A program made the position numbers and the translations under genes. The notes beneath the pieces were generated by a model. The model saw only the letters and a list, made by a program, of their open reading frames with translations. It did not search any database and was not told the origin of the DNA. A stretch of 15,362 bases of DNA from Hepatocystis sp. ex Piliocolobus tephrosceles (lineage: Eukaryota > Apicomplexa > Aconoidasida > Haemosporida > Plasmodiidae), in assembly GCA_902459845.2 (NCBI GenBank), contig CABPSV020000487.1, forward strand, positions 1-15,362. Direction: 5' to 3'. Shown here piece by piece: positions 5,577-15,167 of this stretch. Every line of letters starts with the position of its first letter. Position 1 is the first letter of the stretch.

Positions 5577-8351
5577 ATGAAACATATCAATCCAAACTTG
5601 AAAAAGTATTTAAAACAATATTGCAGCAAATCCAACCCTTATGGTAGTTTGTATAAAAAAATAGATCAAGGTAAATATAGTTATTATGACCTTAATGAAT
5701 TGAATGATAATAGATTAAAAAACTTACCTTATTCTATAAGGATATTGTTAGAATCTGCGATACGAAATTGTGACAATTTAAAAGTAACAGAAGAAAATGT
5801 TAGTACTATATTAGATTGGAAAAATAATTGTAAAAAAAAAAAAGAGATACCATTTATGCCTGCTAGGGTATTATTACAAGATCTTACTGGAGTACCATGT
5901 ATAGTGGATTTAGCAAGTATGAGAGATACAGCAGAAATATTAGGAGGTAATGCAGATAGAATTAATCCACTTATACCAGTCGATTTGGTAATTGATCATT
6001 CAGTGCAAGTAGATCATAGTAGGAGTGAAGAAGCATTAGAATTAAATGCAAAAAAAGAATTTGAAAGAAATTTAGAACGATTTAAGTTTTTAAAATGGGG
6101 TATGAATTCTTTTAAAAATATGTTAATATTACCTCCTGGTTCTGGTATAGTACATCAAATAAATTTAGAATATTTAGCAAGATGTGTATTTAATAATAAT
6201 GGTTTATTATATCCTGATAGTGTAGTTGGTACTGATTCACATACAACTATGATTAATGGATTAGGAGTATTAGGTTGGGGTGTTGGAGGTATAGAAGCAG
6301 AAGCAACTATGTTAGGATTACCCATTTCTATGACATTGCCTGAAGTAGTAGGTATAAAAGTAGTAGGTAAATTATCAGATAGATTATTAAGTACCGATAT
6401 AGTTTTATATATAACATCTTTTTTAAGAAAAGAAGTTGGTGTAGTTAATAAGTATGTAGAATTTTTTGGACCAGGATTAAAAAGTTTAAAATTAGGTGAT
6501 AGAGCAACTATTGCTAATATGGCACCAGAATATGGAGCTACAGTAGGTTTTTTTGCAGTTGATGATATAGCATTAGATTATTTGATACAAACAGGAAGAG
6601 AAATAGAAACTGTAAATTTAATAAGAAATTATTTAAAAAATAATTCTATGTATAATGATTATAGTGATACTATAGAATATACAGAAACACATATATTAGA
6701 TTTATCAAAATTAGGTTTATCTTTGTCTGGACCTAAAAGACCTCATGATAATGTTCTCTTATCTGATTTACACAAAGATTTTAAATTATGTTTAGATTCT
6801 CCTATTGGTTTTAAAGGATATAATATAAAAAAAGAAAATCAAGATAAAGTATGTACTTTTGAATGTAAAAAAGATAAAAAGAAATATTCTTTAACTCATG
6901 GGAGTATTGTATTATCAGCTATAACTTCATGTACAAATACTAGTAATTCGTCATCTATGATTGCAGCTGGTTTATTAGCAAAAAAAGCAGTTGAATTTGG
7001 TATTAAACCTTTCCCATATATAAAAAGTAGTTTATCACCTGGTTCAAAAACAGTACAAAAATATTTACAAGCAGGTGGTTTATTGGAATATTTAGAAAAA
7101 TTAAATTTTTACAATGTTGGTTATGGTTGTATGACTTGTATTGGTAATAGTGGTAATTTAGATCCAGAAGTAGAAAATGTTATTAACGAGAATGATTTAA
7201 TAGTATCATCTGTCTTATCTGGTAATCGTAATTTTGAAGGACGTATACATCCATATATAAAAGCAAATTATTTAGCATCACCTGCATTAGTTGTATTATT
7301 AAGTTTAATTGGTAATGTAAATGCTAATATTGAAAATTTTGTTTTTTATAAAGATGGAAATGTTAGTGGAGAAGGTAAAGAAAATATCCAATCCATTCGA
7401 GCATTAGATCTTATACCAACAAAAGAAGAAATAGAAAAATATGAAAATAAATATTTAAAATCGGAAATGTATACTGAAATATATAAAAATATAAAATATG
7501 TTAATAAATATTGGAATCAGATTGAAATAAAAAAACAGAAATTATTTGAATGGGATAAAAATTCTACTTATATACACAAACCACCTTTTTTTGATAATAT
7601 GAAGTTAGAGTTAGAAAAAATTAATGATATAAAAGATGCACATATGTTATTATTTTTAGGTGATAGTATAACAACTGATCATATATCTCCTGCAGGTATG
7701 ATAAATAAAAAATCACAAACTTATAAATTTTTAAAAAATAAAAATATAAGTGATGAAGATTTAAATACATATGGAGCTAGAAGAGGAAATGATGAAGTAA
7801 TGGTTAGAGGAACTTTTGCTAATATAAGATTAATAAATAAATTATGTCCTGATAAAGGACCTAATACTATTTATATTCCAACAAATAAATTAATGTCTGT
7901 ATATGAAGCAGCTATGAAATATAAAGAAAATAATAAAGATGTTATAGTTGTAGCTGGGAAAGAATATGGATGTGGTAGTTCAAGAGATTGGGCTGCAAAG
8001 GGTTCTTATCTTTTAGGAATAAAAGCTATACTAGCAGAATCTTTTGAACGTATTCATAGAAGTAACTTAATCGGTATGAGTGTATTACCATTACAATTTC
8101 TAAATAATGAAAACTATGCATATTATAATATGGATGGAACTGAACAATTTACTATTTTATTAAATGATGGAAATTTAAAACCACAACAACATTTAACAGT
8201 TCAAATGAAACAAAAAGGAAAAATTATTAATTTCGAAGTGTTGTGTAGAATCGATACGGAGATAGAGGTCAAGTACTTTAAAAATGGTGGAATACTTAAG
8301 TACGTTTTGAGATCATTAGTTAATCAGGAAAAAGAAGCACAGGCTTCGTAA
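5577..8351 (+). CDS. Aconitate hydratase / iron regulatory protein-like (IRP1-type aconitase)
   Basis: This 924-residue enzyme interconverts citrate and isocitrate in the TCA cycle. It belongs to the IRP1/AcnA branch, with human IRP1 (889 residues) as a close match throughout. Visible landmarks are LLQDLTGVP, GTDSHTTMINGLG and the [4Fe-4S] ligands Cys452 (TSCTNTSN), Cys518 and Cys521 (YGCMTCIGNSG), with spacing identical to human 437/503/506. Also present are SGNRNFEGR (Arg551, Arg556), DHISPAG, and GCGSSRDWAAKG (Arg803) in the C-terminal swivel domain. The open frame extends upstream, but the first in-frame ATG is at 5577, in good A-rich context; the TTG at 5553 is not a credible start. The first 28 residues are basic with no Asp or Glu, compatible with but not proving mitochondrial import. 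The P. falciparum orthologue is described as binding iron-responsive-element RNA in vitro. The gene converges on the RAP gene. Confidence 0.96.
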   Translation: MKHINPNLKKYLKQYCSKSNPYGSLYKKIDQGKYSYYDLNELNDNRLKNLPYSIRILLESAIRNCDNLKVTEENVSTILDWKNNCKKKKEIPFMPARVLLQDLTGVPCIVDLASMRDTAEILGGNADRINPLIPVDLVIDHSVQVDHSRSEEALELNAKKEFERNLERFKFLKWGMNSFKNMLILPPGSGIVHQINLEYLARCVFNNNGLLYPDSVVGTDSHTTMINGLGVLGWGVGGIEAEATMLGLPISMTLPEVVGIKVVGKLSDRLLSTDIVLYITSFLRKEVGVVNKYVEFFGPGLKSLKLGDRATIANMAPEYGATVGFFAVDDIALDYLIQTGREIETVNLIRNYLKNNSMYNDYSDTIEYTETHILDLSKLGLSLSGPKRPHDNVLLSDLHKDFKLCLDSPIGFKGYNIKKENQDKVCTFECKKDKKKYSLTHGSIVLSAITSCTNTSNSSSMIAAGLLAKKAVEFGIKPFPYIKSSLSPGSKTVQKYLQAGGLLEYLEKLNFYNVGYGCMTCIGNSGNLDPEVENVINENDLIVSSVLSGNRNFEGRIHPYIKANYLASPALVVLLSLIGNVNANIENFVFYKDGNVSGEGKENIQSIRALDLIPTKEEIEKYENKYLKSEMYTEIYKNIKYVNKYWNQIEIKKQKLFEWDKNSTYIHKPPFFDNMKLELEKINDIKDAHMLLFLGDSITTDHISPAGMINKKSQTYKFLKNKNISDEDLNTYGARRGNDEVMVRGTFANIRLINKLCPDKGPNTIYIPTNKLMSVYEAAMKYKENNKDVIVVAGKEYGCGSSRDWAAKGSYLLGIKAILAESFERIHRSNLIGMSVLPLQFLNNENYAYYNMDGTEQFTILLNDGNLKPQQHLTVQMKQKGKIINFEVLCRIDTEIEVKYFKNGGILKYVLRSLVNQEKEAQAS

Positions 8352-8375
8352 AAAAAAATATGGATATACTTAATA

Positions 8376-8411
<36 letters not shown>

Positions 8412-8839
8412 GAATTAATTTTTTTTTTCTTATGTAATAATGACACACATTTTGTAATAAGTTACACATATATATATATATATATGTATATATGTATATA
8501 TTTACATATATGTGTGTGTACATATTTAATTTGTAGTGAATTGGGGCACTTTTTATATTGTTAATAAATAAGTGTAAATAGTAAATAGGTGTGATAAATC
8601 CACATATATATATATATATATATATATAGTGTGTTTTTTTATTCATTTATTTATTTGTTTTTTTATATTTTTTTTTTTTATTTTTTGCATTTGTGTTACA
8701 TACGAAGCGGCATTATTGTTTTGTTCAACATATGCATATGCATACGGATATGTTACATATATGTGTACAATATCGTATACATATTAAAAAAAAAAAAAAA
8801 TTTTAAACATTTTGCCTGCAAAAAAAAAAAAATAATAAT

Positions 8840-8924
8840 AAAAAAAATATAGTAACAATAAAAAAAAATATATAGTGACAAAAAAAAAAAATATAGTGAC
8901 AATAAAAAAAAATATAGTGACAAT
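8840..8924. repeat. Degenerate ~21-bp A-rich tandem repeat
   Basis: Four units consist of an A-run followed by ATATAGTGACAAT or a close variant (the first has AGTAACAAT). A-run length varies between units. Non-coding. Confidence 0.7.
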
Positions 8925-8950
8925 AAAAAAAAAAAAAAAAATAAATAAAA

Positions 8951-9025
8951 TACTAAAAATTAAAGTACTAAAAATTAAAGTGCTAAAAATGGAAATGTTA
9001 AAAATGGAAATGTTAAAAATGGAAA
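8951..9025. repeat. 15-bp tandem repeat, five units
   Basis: Two units of tactaaaaattaaag are followed by three of the tgytaaaaatggaaa type. The open frame across it starts at GTG and runs into poly-Phe, so it is not a credible gene. Confidence 0.8.
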
Positions 9026-9228
9026 TGTTAAAAAATAGTACCGTTTTTTTTTTTTTTTTTTTTTTTTTTAATAATGAGCCGTCAATGTGTCAATATTAGC
9101 AAGTTTATACAAAATAACAACACATACGTACATACATAGATATGTATATATTTATATGCGCACTTACAAGCATGTGTTTTATAGGTATATATGGGCACAT
9201 ATTATAAAATTAAACAGTCAATAATCCC

Positions 9229-10862
9229 TTATAGACTGAGTTCATGTCCTAAAATTTTAAACTTACTTTTCCTTTTAAATATAACGTCATATAAATATTT
9301 ATAACTAGTAATGTTTTGATCATTATAATTTATATATTTTATAAAATAGCCTTGTTTATACAAAAAAAATTTTTTTTTAATACTCTTGTCATTATACAAT
9401 ATATTATTTATTTTACTGTCTAAGTTTAAAACATTTTTATTATTAAAAAAGAAGGGAAAAATATAATAGTAATTAAAAATATATTTATTTTGTTTTATAA
9501 ATGATTTTATATAGTAATTATTTTTTTGCATTGAGAAGTTGTTAGTAGGGTCAAGATTGTAATAAATAAAAAAATGCTTGGGTCCATCAACTTCGATAAT
9601 ATTGTTGTTAAAATATATATCACAATAAAATGTTAAAATATTTTTTTCATTATATAAATAACTGTTGTATATTTTTTTTAAATTGTTACTAATGTAATAA
9701 TGTGTAAGGCTTGTTTGGATATTGTTGTTTTTGTTTCTTTTTATGTTGTCAAATAAATTGGTTTCTTCGATAGTTTTGTAATTTCTGTTTCGCAAGTCTT
9801 TACTTTCACCACTTTTCACTTTTTTACTTTCCCCACTTTCCCCACTTTCCCCACTTTCCCCACTTTCCTTACTTTCCCCACTTTCTCCACTTTTCTCTTT
9901 TTTATTTTCACCACTTGCTCCACTTTCCCCAATTTCATTAATGTGATTATGTTCATAATTGTATACAATTTTTTTTTTAAAAATATTATAAATGTTAGTA
10001 AGAAAACAGGGAAAAGGGTTTTTATTTTTTTTTTGTTCTATATATTTTTTATACATAAAATTGTTTTTTCGTTTTAGATTATCAGTTTTTGTGTTTTTGC
10101 ATTTTTGAGCAATTAATTGGGTGATAGTCATAGGTACATTTCTATTTTCACCACATTCTTTAATAATTAACCGTTTATACAAGTGGTTATAGTTGTTATA
10201 GTGGTTATAGTGGTTAGAGTGGTTAGAGTGGTTAGAGTGGTTAGTAATATTTTTATTACTAGGAACATAAACATTGTATATTTTATTCATTTGAGATAGG
10301 TTTCCTACTTTTTTTTTTTTTGTTGTTATTTCCATTTTTTGCATACTCGAAAATAAAATAGGTAAATGATTTTGGATATATATTGATAAAAGTATAATAT
10401 TTGATAAAAAATTTTCTGATAAAGGTAATAAATTGTTATACTTTTTTTTTACAAACGATTTATAGATATGTTCAGCGTTTATTTTGGTTTTTATTGTTTC
10501 CATTTGTTTATTTTCTACATGTCCATCTTCTTTAACAAAAATATTTTTATCTTTTGTCCATGCAACGTGGTAATATATATATTTAAATAAAGATAAAATC
10601 GTGTATTCAAAGTATGTTAAAACATTATTTTTTTTTTTTGTTGTTATGTATATTTCGTTATATAAATAATTAACTTTTTTTATATTTTTTAAGAATTCAT
10701 CGTTGTATATATTTATATATATTTGTTCGTTATCTGTTGGTGTGACTTCAGTATGTTTATTCTGTTTTTGCTCACTTTGGTCCTTCTGTGCGTTGGTTGT
10801 TAAATTAGTACCACCACTACTGTCACTACTATCGCTACTACCGCTATCACTACTACTACTAC

Positions 10863-10921
<59 letters not shown>

Positions 10922-12531
10922 ATACTACTACTAATACTACTACTACTACTACTAATACTACTACTACTACTACTACCACTACCACCACCACACTGCTTTA
11001 TTTTAAAAACCAAAACCGAATCAATATATTTGTTTATCGCATTAGCTATTACTCCCTCATGATAATCATTCATCACTTTAAAATTTTGAAAAAATAAACC
11101 AAATTTTATTAATAAAATATTAAAAATATAAGTATATTGTAAATTATATTTTTGTAGTATATAAAAAATTAATGCACTATAATAAATAGATTTATTAAAT
11201 AAAAAACTAGTGAAATAAAAATAAGTTATTATATGTACATGTTTTTTTATATTTATTATATTTAAATATTTAATACTATTTAAATAATTTTTTAATATAT
11301 GAATATTTAATAATTTCGAATTGTCATATTTTTTTTTTAAAATAGTAAATGTTATGTATTGTTTATTAGGCTTTTTTTTTAAAAGGCAAGACAAATTTTT
11401 TTTACATATTTGTATATTAGTTGATAATAATTCATTAACACTTTTATTTTTTTTGCATTTTATTTTTGTTTTTTTTATTATGTGTGAATAGGTTTGCAAA
11501 ATTATAGATTCTGATATATAAATATATAATAGACAAATTTTATTGTTTATATCGTTGTTTAATAGGGTTTTTCTATCACTGTGACTGTGACTGTTATCAG
11601 TTCGATCACTTTCATTATCTTTGACAGAAGTGGAATGATTGATAGACGTGGAATGATTGATAGACGTGGAATGATTGATAGACGTGGAATGATTGATAGA
11701 CGTGGAATGATTGATAGACGTGGAATGATTGAACCATGTTATGTCCCTCTTGTCGGTTAGCTGAATTGTAGTTGTGTTATTCACACCAAAATTATTCAAG
11801 GTGGTGTCAAGATTTGATAAAAAGTTTTGGCTATACTGATTTTTTTCTTCATCTATTAAATATGACTGTTCATAAGAACTATCTGCAGATATACTAATAT
11901 TTGAATAGATTGTACATAACTTATTTAATTGTTTTATATTTAAAATTTTATAATTTTGTGATATAAAAAATAAATAAAAATCTAATGCATATAAAAATAT
12001 ATCCATATATAAAAAACTGTTTCTTTGAAGTAATAAACCGAATGGTATGTTTTTGTCTTTTGTAATATTGTAATAATTATTTAATAAAAGAGAATCATAT
12101 TTTTGAAAAAAAAAATTATTAATAAAGGTAAAAGCATTATTATAAAAAAATATTTTTTTATCATTATACATACGTAAATTATACAAATATAATAATGTTA
12201 ATAATTTTAATATTTTGTTTTTTTCATTATGTATATTTAAAAATTGAAAATATTTATATAAAATTAAATTAACTTGTTCAAAATGTTTTTCATTTAGTAT
12301 AACGGTCTTATTGTTAGCATTCATATTTTCATTCCCGCTCGTAATATTATATTTTGTAACCTGTTCGTTGTTCTTTTTGAGTAAACTTATTAACTCTATA
12401 TATGTGTCGATATTTATATTAGACACATTATATAAATATAATTTAATTAAGAACGAATTGTTTTTTATCTGTTCTTTATTGGACAAAATAGTTGTTGTAC
12501 TATATCGGCATATAAATCGGGCTAACTTCAT
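9229..12531 (-). CDS. RAP-domain protein, probably organellar
   Basis: This is a 1,100-residue single-exon protein. The C-terminal part contains NNIIEVDGPKHF (EVDGP at residues 980-984), followed by a stretch ending near YYYIFPFFF. That is the hallmark of the RAP fold, a putative RNA-binding, nuclease-like domain abundant in Apicomplexa. The N-terminus, MKLARFICRYSTTTILSNK, has Arg, Lys, Ser and Thr and no acidic residue before position 20, a good mitochondrial presequence candidate. The middle is Asn/Lys/Ile/Tyr-rich helical sequence, perhaps degenerate helical repeats, with four low-complexity inserts: (NHSTSI)6 at 268-303, Gly/Ser at 515-574, NHS/NHY at 764-783 and SGE-rich at 868-910. The start is well defined, since an in-frame TAA lies 9 bases upstream and this is the first ATG after it. 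Studied family members act in mitochondrial or plastid RNA processing; the specific target is unknown. Confidence 0.9.
9802..9930 (-). repeat. SGE-rich repeat tract in the RAP protein
   Basis: Residues 868-910 consist mostly of Ser-Gly-Glu triplets broken by Lys-rich segments such as NKKEK and KKVK. It lies about 70 residues before the RAP core and probably forms a disordered, charged linker. Confidence 0.85.
10183..10242 (-). repeat. NHS/NHY repeat tract in the RAP protein
   Basis: Twenty codons (residues 764-783) encode three NHS triplets, two NHY, then NNY and NH. It is a 9-bp tandem repeat at the DNA level, using AAC CAC TCT codons. Confidence 0.85.
10810..10989 (-). repeat. Gly/Ser homopolymer-like tract in the RAP protein
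   Basis: Sixty codons (residues 515-574) run Gly-rich, then mostly Ser with scattered Ile, then Ser/Asp and Gly. Serines are almost all AGT and isoleucines ATT, a one-base change, so the tract is an expanded (AGT)n microsatellite. The antisense frames read as poly-Leu or poly-Val and are artefacts. Confidence 0.9.
11623..11730 (-). repeat. 18-bp repeat coding for six NHSTSI units in the RAP protein
   Basis: Six tandem units (residues 268-303). The plus-strand unit is gatagacgtggaatgatt. Five are essentially identical and the last codes NHSTSV with ACT TCT GTC codons. The insert sits in the N-terminal third of the protein. Confidence 0.93.
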
Positions 12532-12540
12532 TGTAATAGT

Positions 12541-12792
12541 TTAATTGTAGTAAGTTAATTGTAGTAGGTTAATTGTAGTAGGTTAATTGTAGTAGGTTAA
12601 TTGTAGTAGGTTAATTGTAGTAGGTTAATTGTAGTAGGTTAATTGTAGTAGGTTAATTGTAGTAGGTTAATTGTAGTAGGTTAATTGTAGTAGGTTAATT
12701 GTAGAAGGTTAATTGTAGTAGGTTAATTGTAGTAGGTTAATTGTAGTAGGTTAATTGTAGTAGGTTAATTGTAGTAGGTTAATTGTAGTAGG
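12541..12792. repeat. 14-bp minisatellite, 18 units, abutting the RAP start codon
   Basis: Eighteen units of ttaattgtagtagg run without a break. Only the first (12541, taag end) and twelfth (12695, gtagaagg) differ, by one base each. The array ends 9 bases before the RAP ATG, so it is probably transcribed as leader. In the gene direction the unit is CCTACTACAATTAA, which contains no ATG and does contain TAA. A stop therefore occurs in every frame, and one of these closes the RAP frame just upstream. Confidence 0.95.
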
Positions 12793-13020
12793 TTATAAAA
12801 AAAAAAAAAAAAAAAAATAGTCACGCAAATGTGCGTATATGTGTTTATATATAAATACATACATCTTTATAAGTGTACCATTCTCGGATATGTATTAATT
12901 TACCTTATAGGCTACGTTTTACATATTTACTTATTAATAACTATGCATAGGTGTACATTTATATAATGATCATATTTTTTTCTTTGCCTCAATTATGGGC
13001 TATGTCGTCGTAACGGAATT

Positions 13021-13072
<52 letters not shown>

Positions 13073-13124
13073 GTATACATATTTATACGTGCTTATTAAA
13101 TATTTAATTTAATTTGCGTCGCCA

Positions 13125-13408
13125 TTTTTTTTTTTTTTTTTTTTTTGAGGCCTTTATGTTTTATAAACATCGTACTTGCTTTATTTTGTATAAATTGTTT
13201 ATTTATGTACGTGGGCCAGTACAAATGTATATATGTACTTACGTATGTATGTATGTATGTATGTATGTTTTTTTTTTTTTTTTTTTTTTTTCTTTTTATT
13301 TATTATTTTTTTTTGTTTTTTTTTTTTTTTTTTTTGTATTTTTTTTTGTTTGTATGTATGTTTTTTTTTTTTTTTTTTTTTTCTTGTTTTTTAAATAAAG
13401 TTAGGAAA

Positions 13409-13441
<33 letters not shown>
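13125..13441. repeat. Cluster of long T-tracts
   Basis: Several pure T-runs lie in about 320 bp, including 22 at 13125-13146, 24 at 13268-13291 and 30 at 13412-13441, separated by T-rich and TATG-rich sequence. Apparent open frames here are poly-Phe and are not genes. Confidence 0.85.
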
Positions 13442-13445
<4 letters not shown>

Positions 13446-13727
13446 ATACTATTTATATGTAGTGTTCTTGTTTATATTGTCAATGAACTTGTAAAACAAT
13501 AGTCGAAGTTGTATGGGAACAAGTTTATAAACGTCGTAGCAAATGTATATATATAAGAGAGAGATAGAAGGAGAGATAAAATTTACAGACGTTTTTTGCA
13601 CAAATAAAGCCCACAGCTATACATACATATATACATATATTTATATGTAGTGTGGACAGTACTTTTCACCTGTTCACAAACAACTCTATTTATTCCATTT
13701 TATAAGCTGAAAAAAAAAAAAAAAGAA

Positions 13728-13846
<119 letters not shown>

Positions 13847-13870
13847 AAAAAAAAAAGAACAAAAAGAATA

Positions 13871-14656
13871 ATGCTTAAGCTAAAACATTTAACAAAAATT
13901 AGTAGAAAAAAATATGCATTAATATTTGCACATAATTTTAGTGGGGAAAAAAAAGTGAACTACTATAATGGACCAAGTGATACATACATAAATGTAGGAT
14001 TTAAATTAAAAAATGATGAAACTGAAAAGTTAATTAGTTTATGTAAAGATAACCTAAAATTAAAATTAATGACTTCTGCATATTGTTCAGAAGAAATAGG
14101 TAAACATTATTTGGAGCTAGCTATATTAGAACATAAAAATTTATTACTTACTGATGCTAAAAATCATTATTTTAAATGTTATGAAATATTTAAAAAAATA
14201 AAAGGAGATGTAAGTATAATATGTGCTAATATAGAAACCTATATAGGTGTTGTTTATAAAGATTTAGGTGAATTTGAAAAAGCAAAAGAGTTTCTTCATT
14301 TATCATTAATAAATAAAAAATTAATAATTAAAGATAAAAATTATTTACTCGTGGATACAATAAATAATCTTGCTTCTTTATATCAAATTCAAAAAAAATA
14401 TGATATATCAATTGAATATTTTCTCGAATGTATAAATATATTAATATCATCACCTATCAATTTAAATAAAAATGAACAAATAGCTTTATGTTATTATAAT
14501 TTGTCTTTTTCTTATATAGGAATTAATAATTTTACTTCGGCTATAACTTATTTAATAAAGTCATACGATATTGCTAAAACAGTGTTTGGACCAGATCATA
14601 ATTTAACAGTGCGAATTAAAAAATTGCATGAACGTTTAAAAGAAGAAAACAAATAA
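13871..14656 (+). CDS. TPR-repeat protein with basic N-terminus, function unknown
   Basis: This 261-residue, single-exon protein is mostly tetratricopeptide-like helix pairs. The clearest repeats lie at residues 116-150 (ETYIGVVYKDLGEFEKAKEFL), 160-194 (NNLASLYQIQKKYDISIEYF) and 203-237 (YYNLSFSYIGINNFTSAITYL), with a weaker one at about 72-110. After the last, FGPDHNLTVRIKKL resembles the end of kinesin-light-chain-type TPRs. These form a protein-binding scaffold rather than an enzyme. The first 25 residues (MLKLKHLTKISRKKYALIFA and on) are basic, acid-free and partly hydrophobic, so mitochondrial import is possible. The ATG is the first in a frame that codes normally from there on; upstream is poly(A). 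The gene is divergent from the RAP gene. I do not recognise a named family member, and the partner is unknown. Confidence 0.85.
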   Translation: MLKLKHLTKISRKKYALIFAHNFSGEKKVNYYNGPSDTYINVGFKLKNDETEKLISLCKDNLKLKLMTSAYCSEEIGKHYLELAILEHKNLLLTDAKNHYFKCYEIFKKIKGDVSIICANIETYIGVVYKDLGEFEKAKEFLHLSLINKKLIIKDKNYLLVDTINNLASLYQIQKKYDISIEYFLECINILISSPINLNKNEQIALCYYNLSFSYIGINNFTSAITYLIKSYDIAKTVFGPDHNLTVRIKKLHERLKEENK

Positions 14657-15135
14657 CTCGATAAGGCTTCCCATAAATTTTTTGACATATATTATTATAG
14701 ATCTTTTGATAGATCTTTCGTATATTTTTGTTTCAGTATTTTTTAATCAATAGTCGTATCTATACTTTGTTTTTAATACTTATGTCTGTGTCTTTTACTT
14801 AGTGCATGTGGTTGTTACTACTGTTGCTTCGGTTGTTGTTGTTTCCGATGCTGTTACTATTTCTTTTTTTAAAAAACATTTGACAATTTAATGAACTACT
14901 TATGAAAACCAAAAATGTTAAGAAAAAAAAAAGAAGTTAGTGATATTATATTAGTATAATGTTACAAAACACTTGAAACTTTATTAATTAATATATTTTT
15001 ACTTTTAATTATCAAGTAATATATTGTATAACATATATAGTTATAGTGATAGTAAATGCGATAGTCTAATACGAATAGGGAAATTAAAATGTTATGTTAG
15101 GAAATATATATACATGTATATATATATATATATAT

Positions 15136-15167
<32 letters not shown>

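Larger units (their letters stand above)
8352..9228. other. Convergent spacer between aconitase and RAP genes
   Basis: This 877-bp stretch must hold both 3' ends. It contains a 33-base A-run at 8377-8409, (TA)n tracts near 8467-8510 and 8604-8628, degenerate short tandem repeats at 8840-9025, and a 26-base T-run at 9044-9069. The few open frames here start at non-ATG codons or consist of homopolymer translation, so I call no gene. Confidence 0.7.

Noticed and set aside
5000..6020. CAGTG motifs (near 5008 and 6001; also in the TPR gene near 14580 and 14606) as possible iron-responsive elements
   Set aside because: The five bases on each side of the CAGTGN loop do not pair in any of these cases, and there is no bulged C at the right distance.
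8875..9099. Plus-strand open frame with LKMEMLKMEM repeats
   Set aside because: It starts at GTG, consists of a 15-bp repeat and ends in poly-Phe from a T-run. It is not a credible eukaryotic gene.
10703..11062. Poly-Leu and poly-Val open frames around the RAP serine tract
   Set aside because: Other-frame or antisense readings of the (AGT)n tract inside the RAP coding sequence.
14680..14745. Splice acceptor-like TTTGTTTCAG after the TPR stop, suggesting an extra exon
   Set aside because: The TPR protein ends naturally after its last repeat with a stop codon, and no donor or coding exon downstream is convincing.
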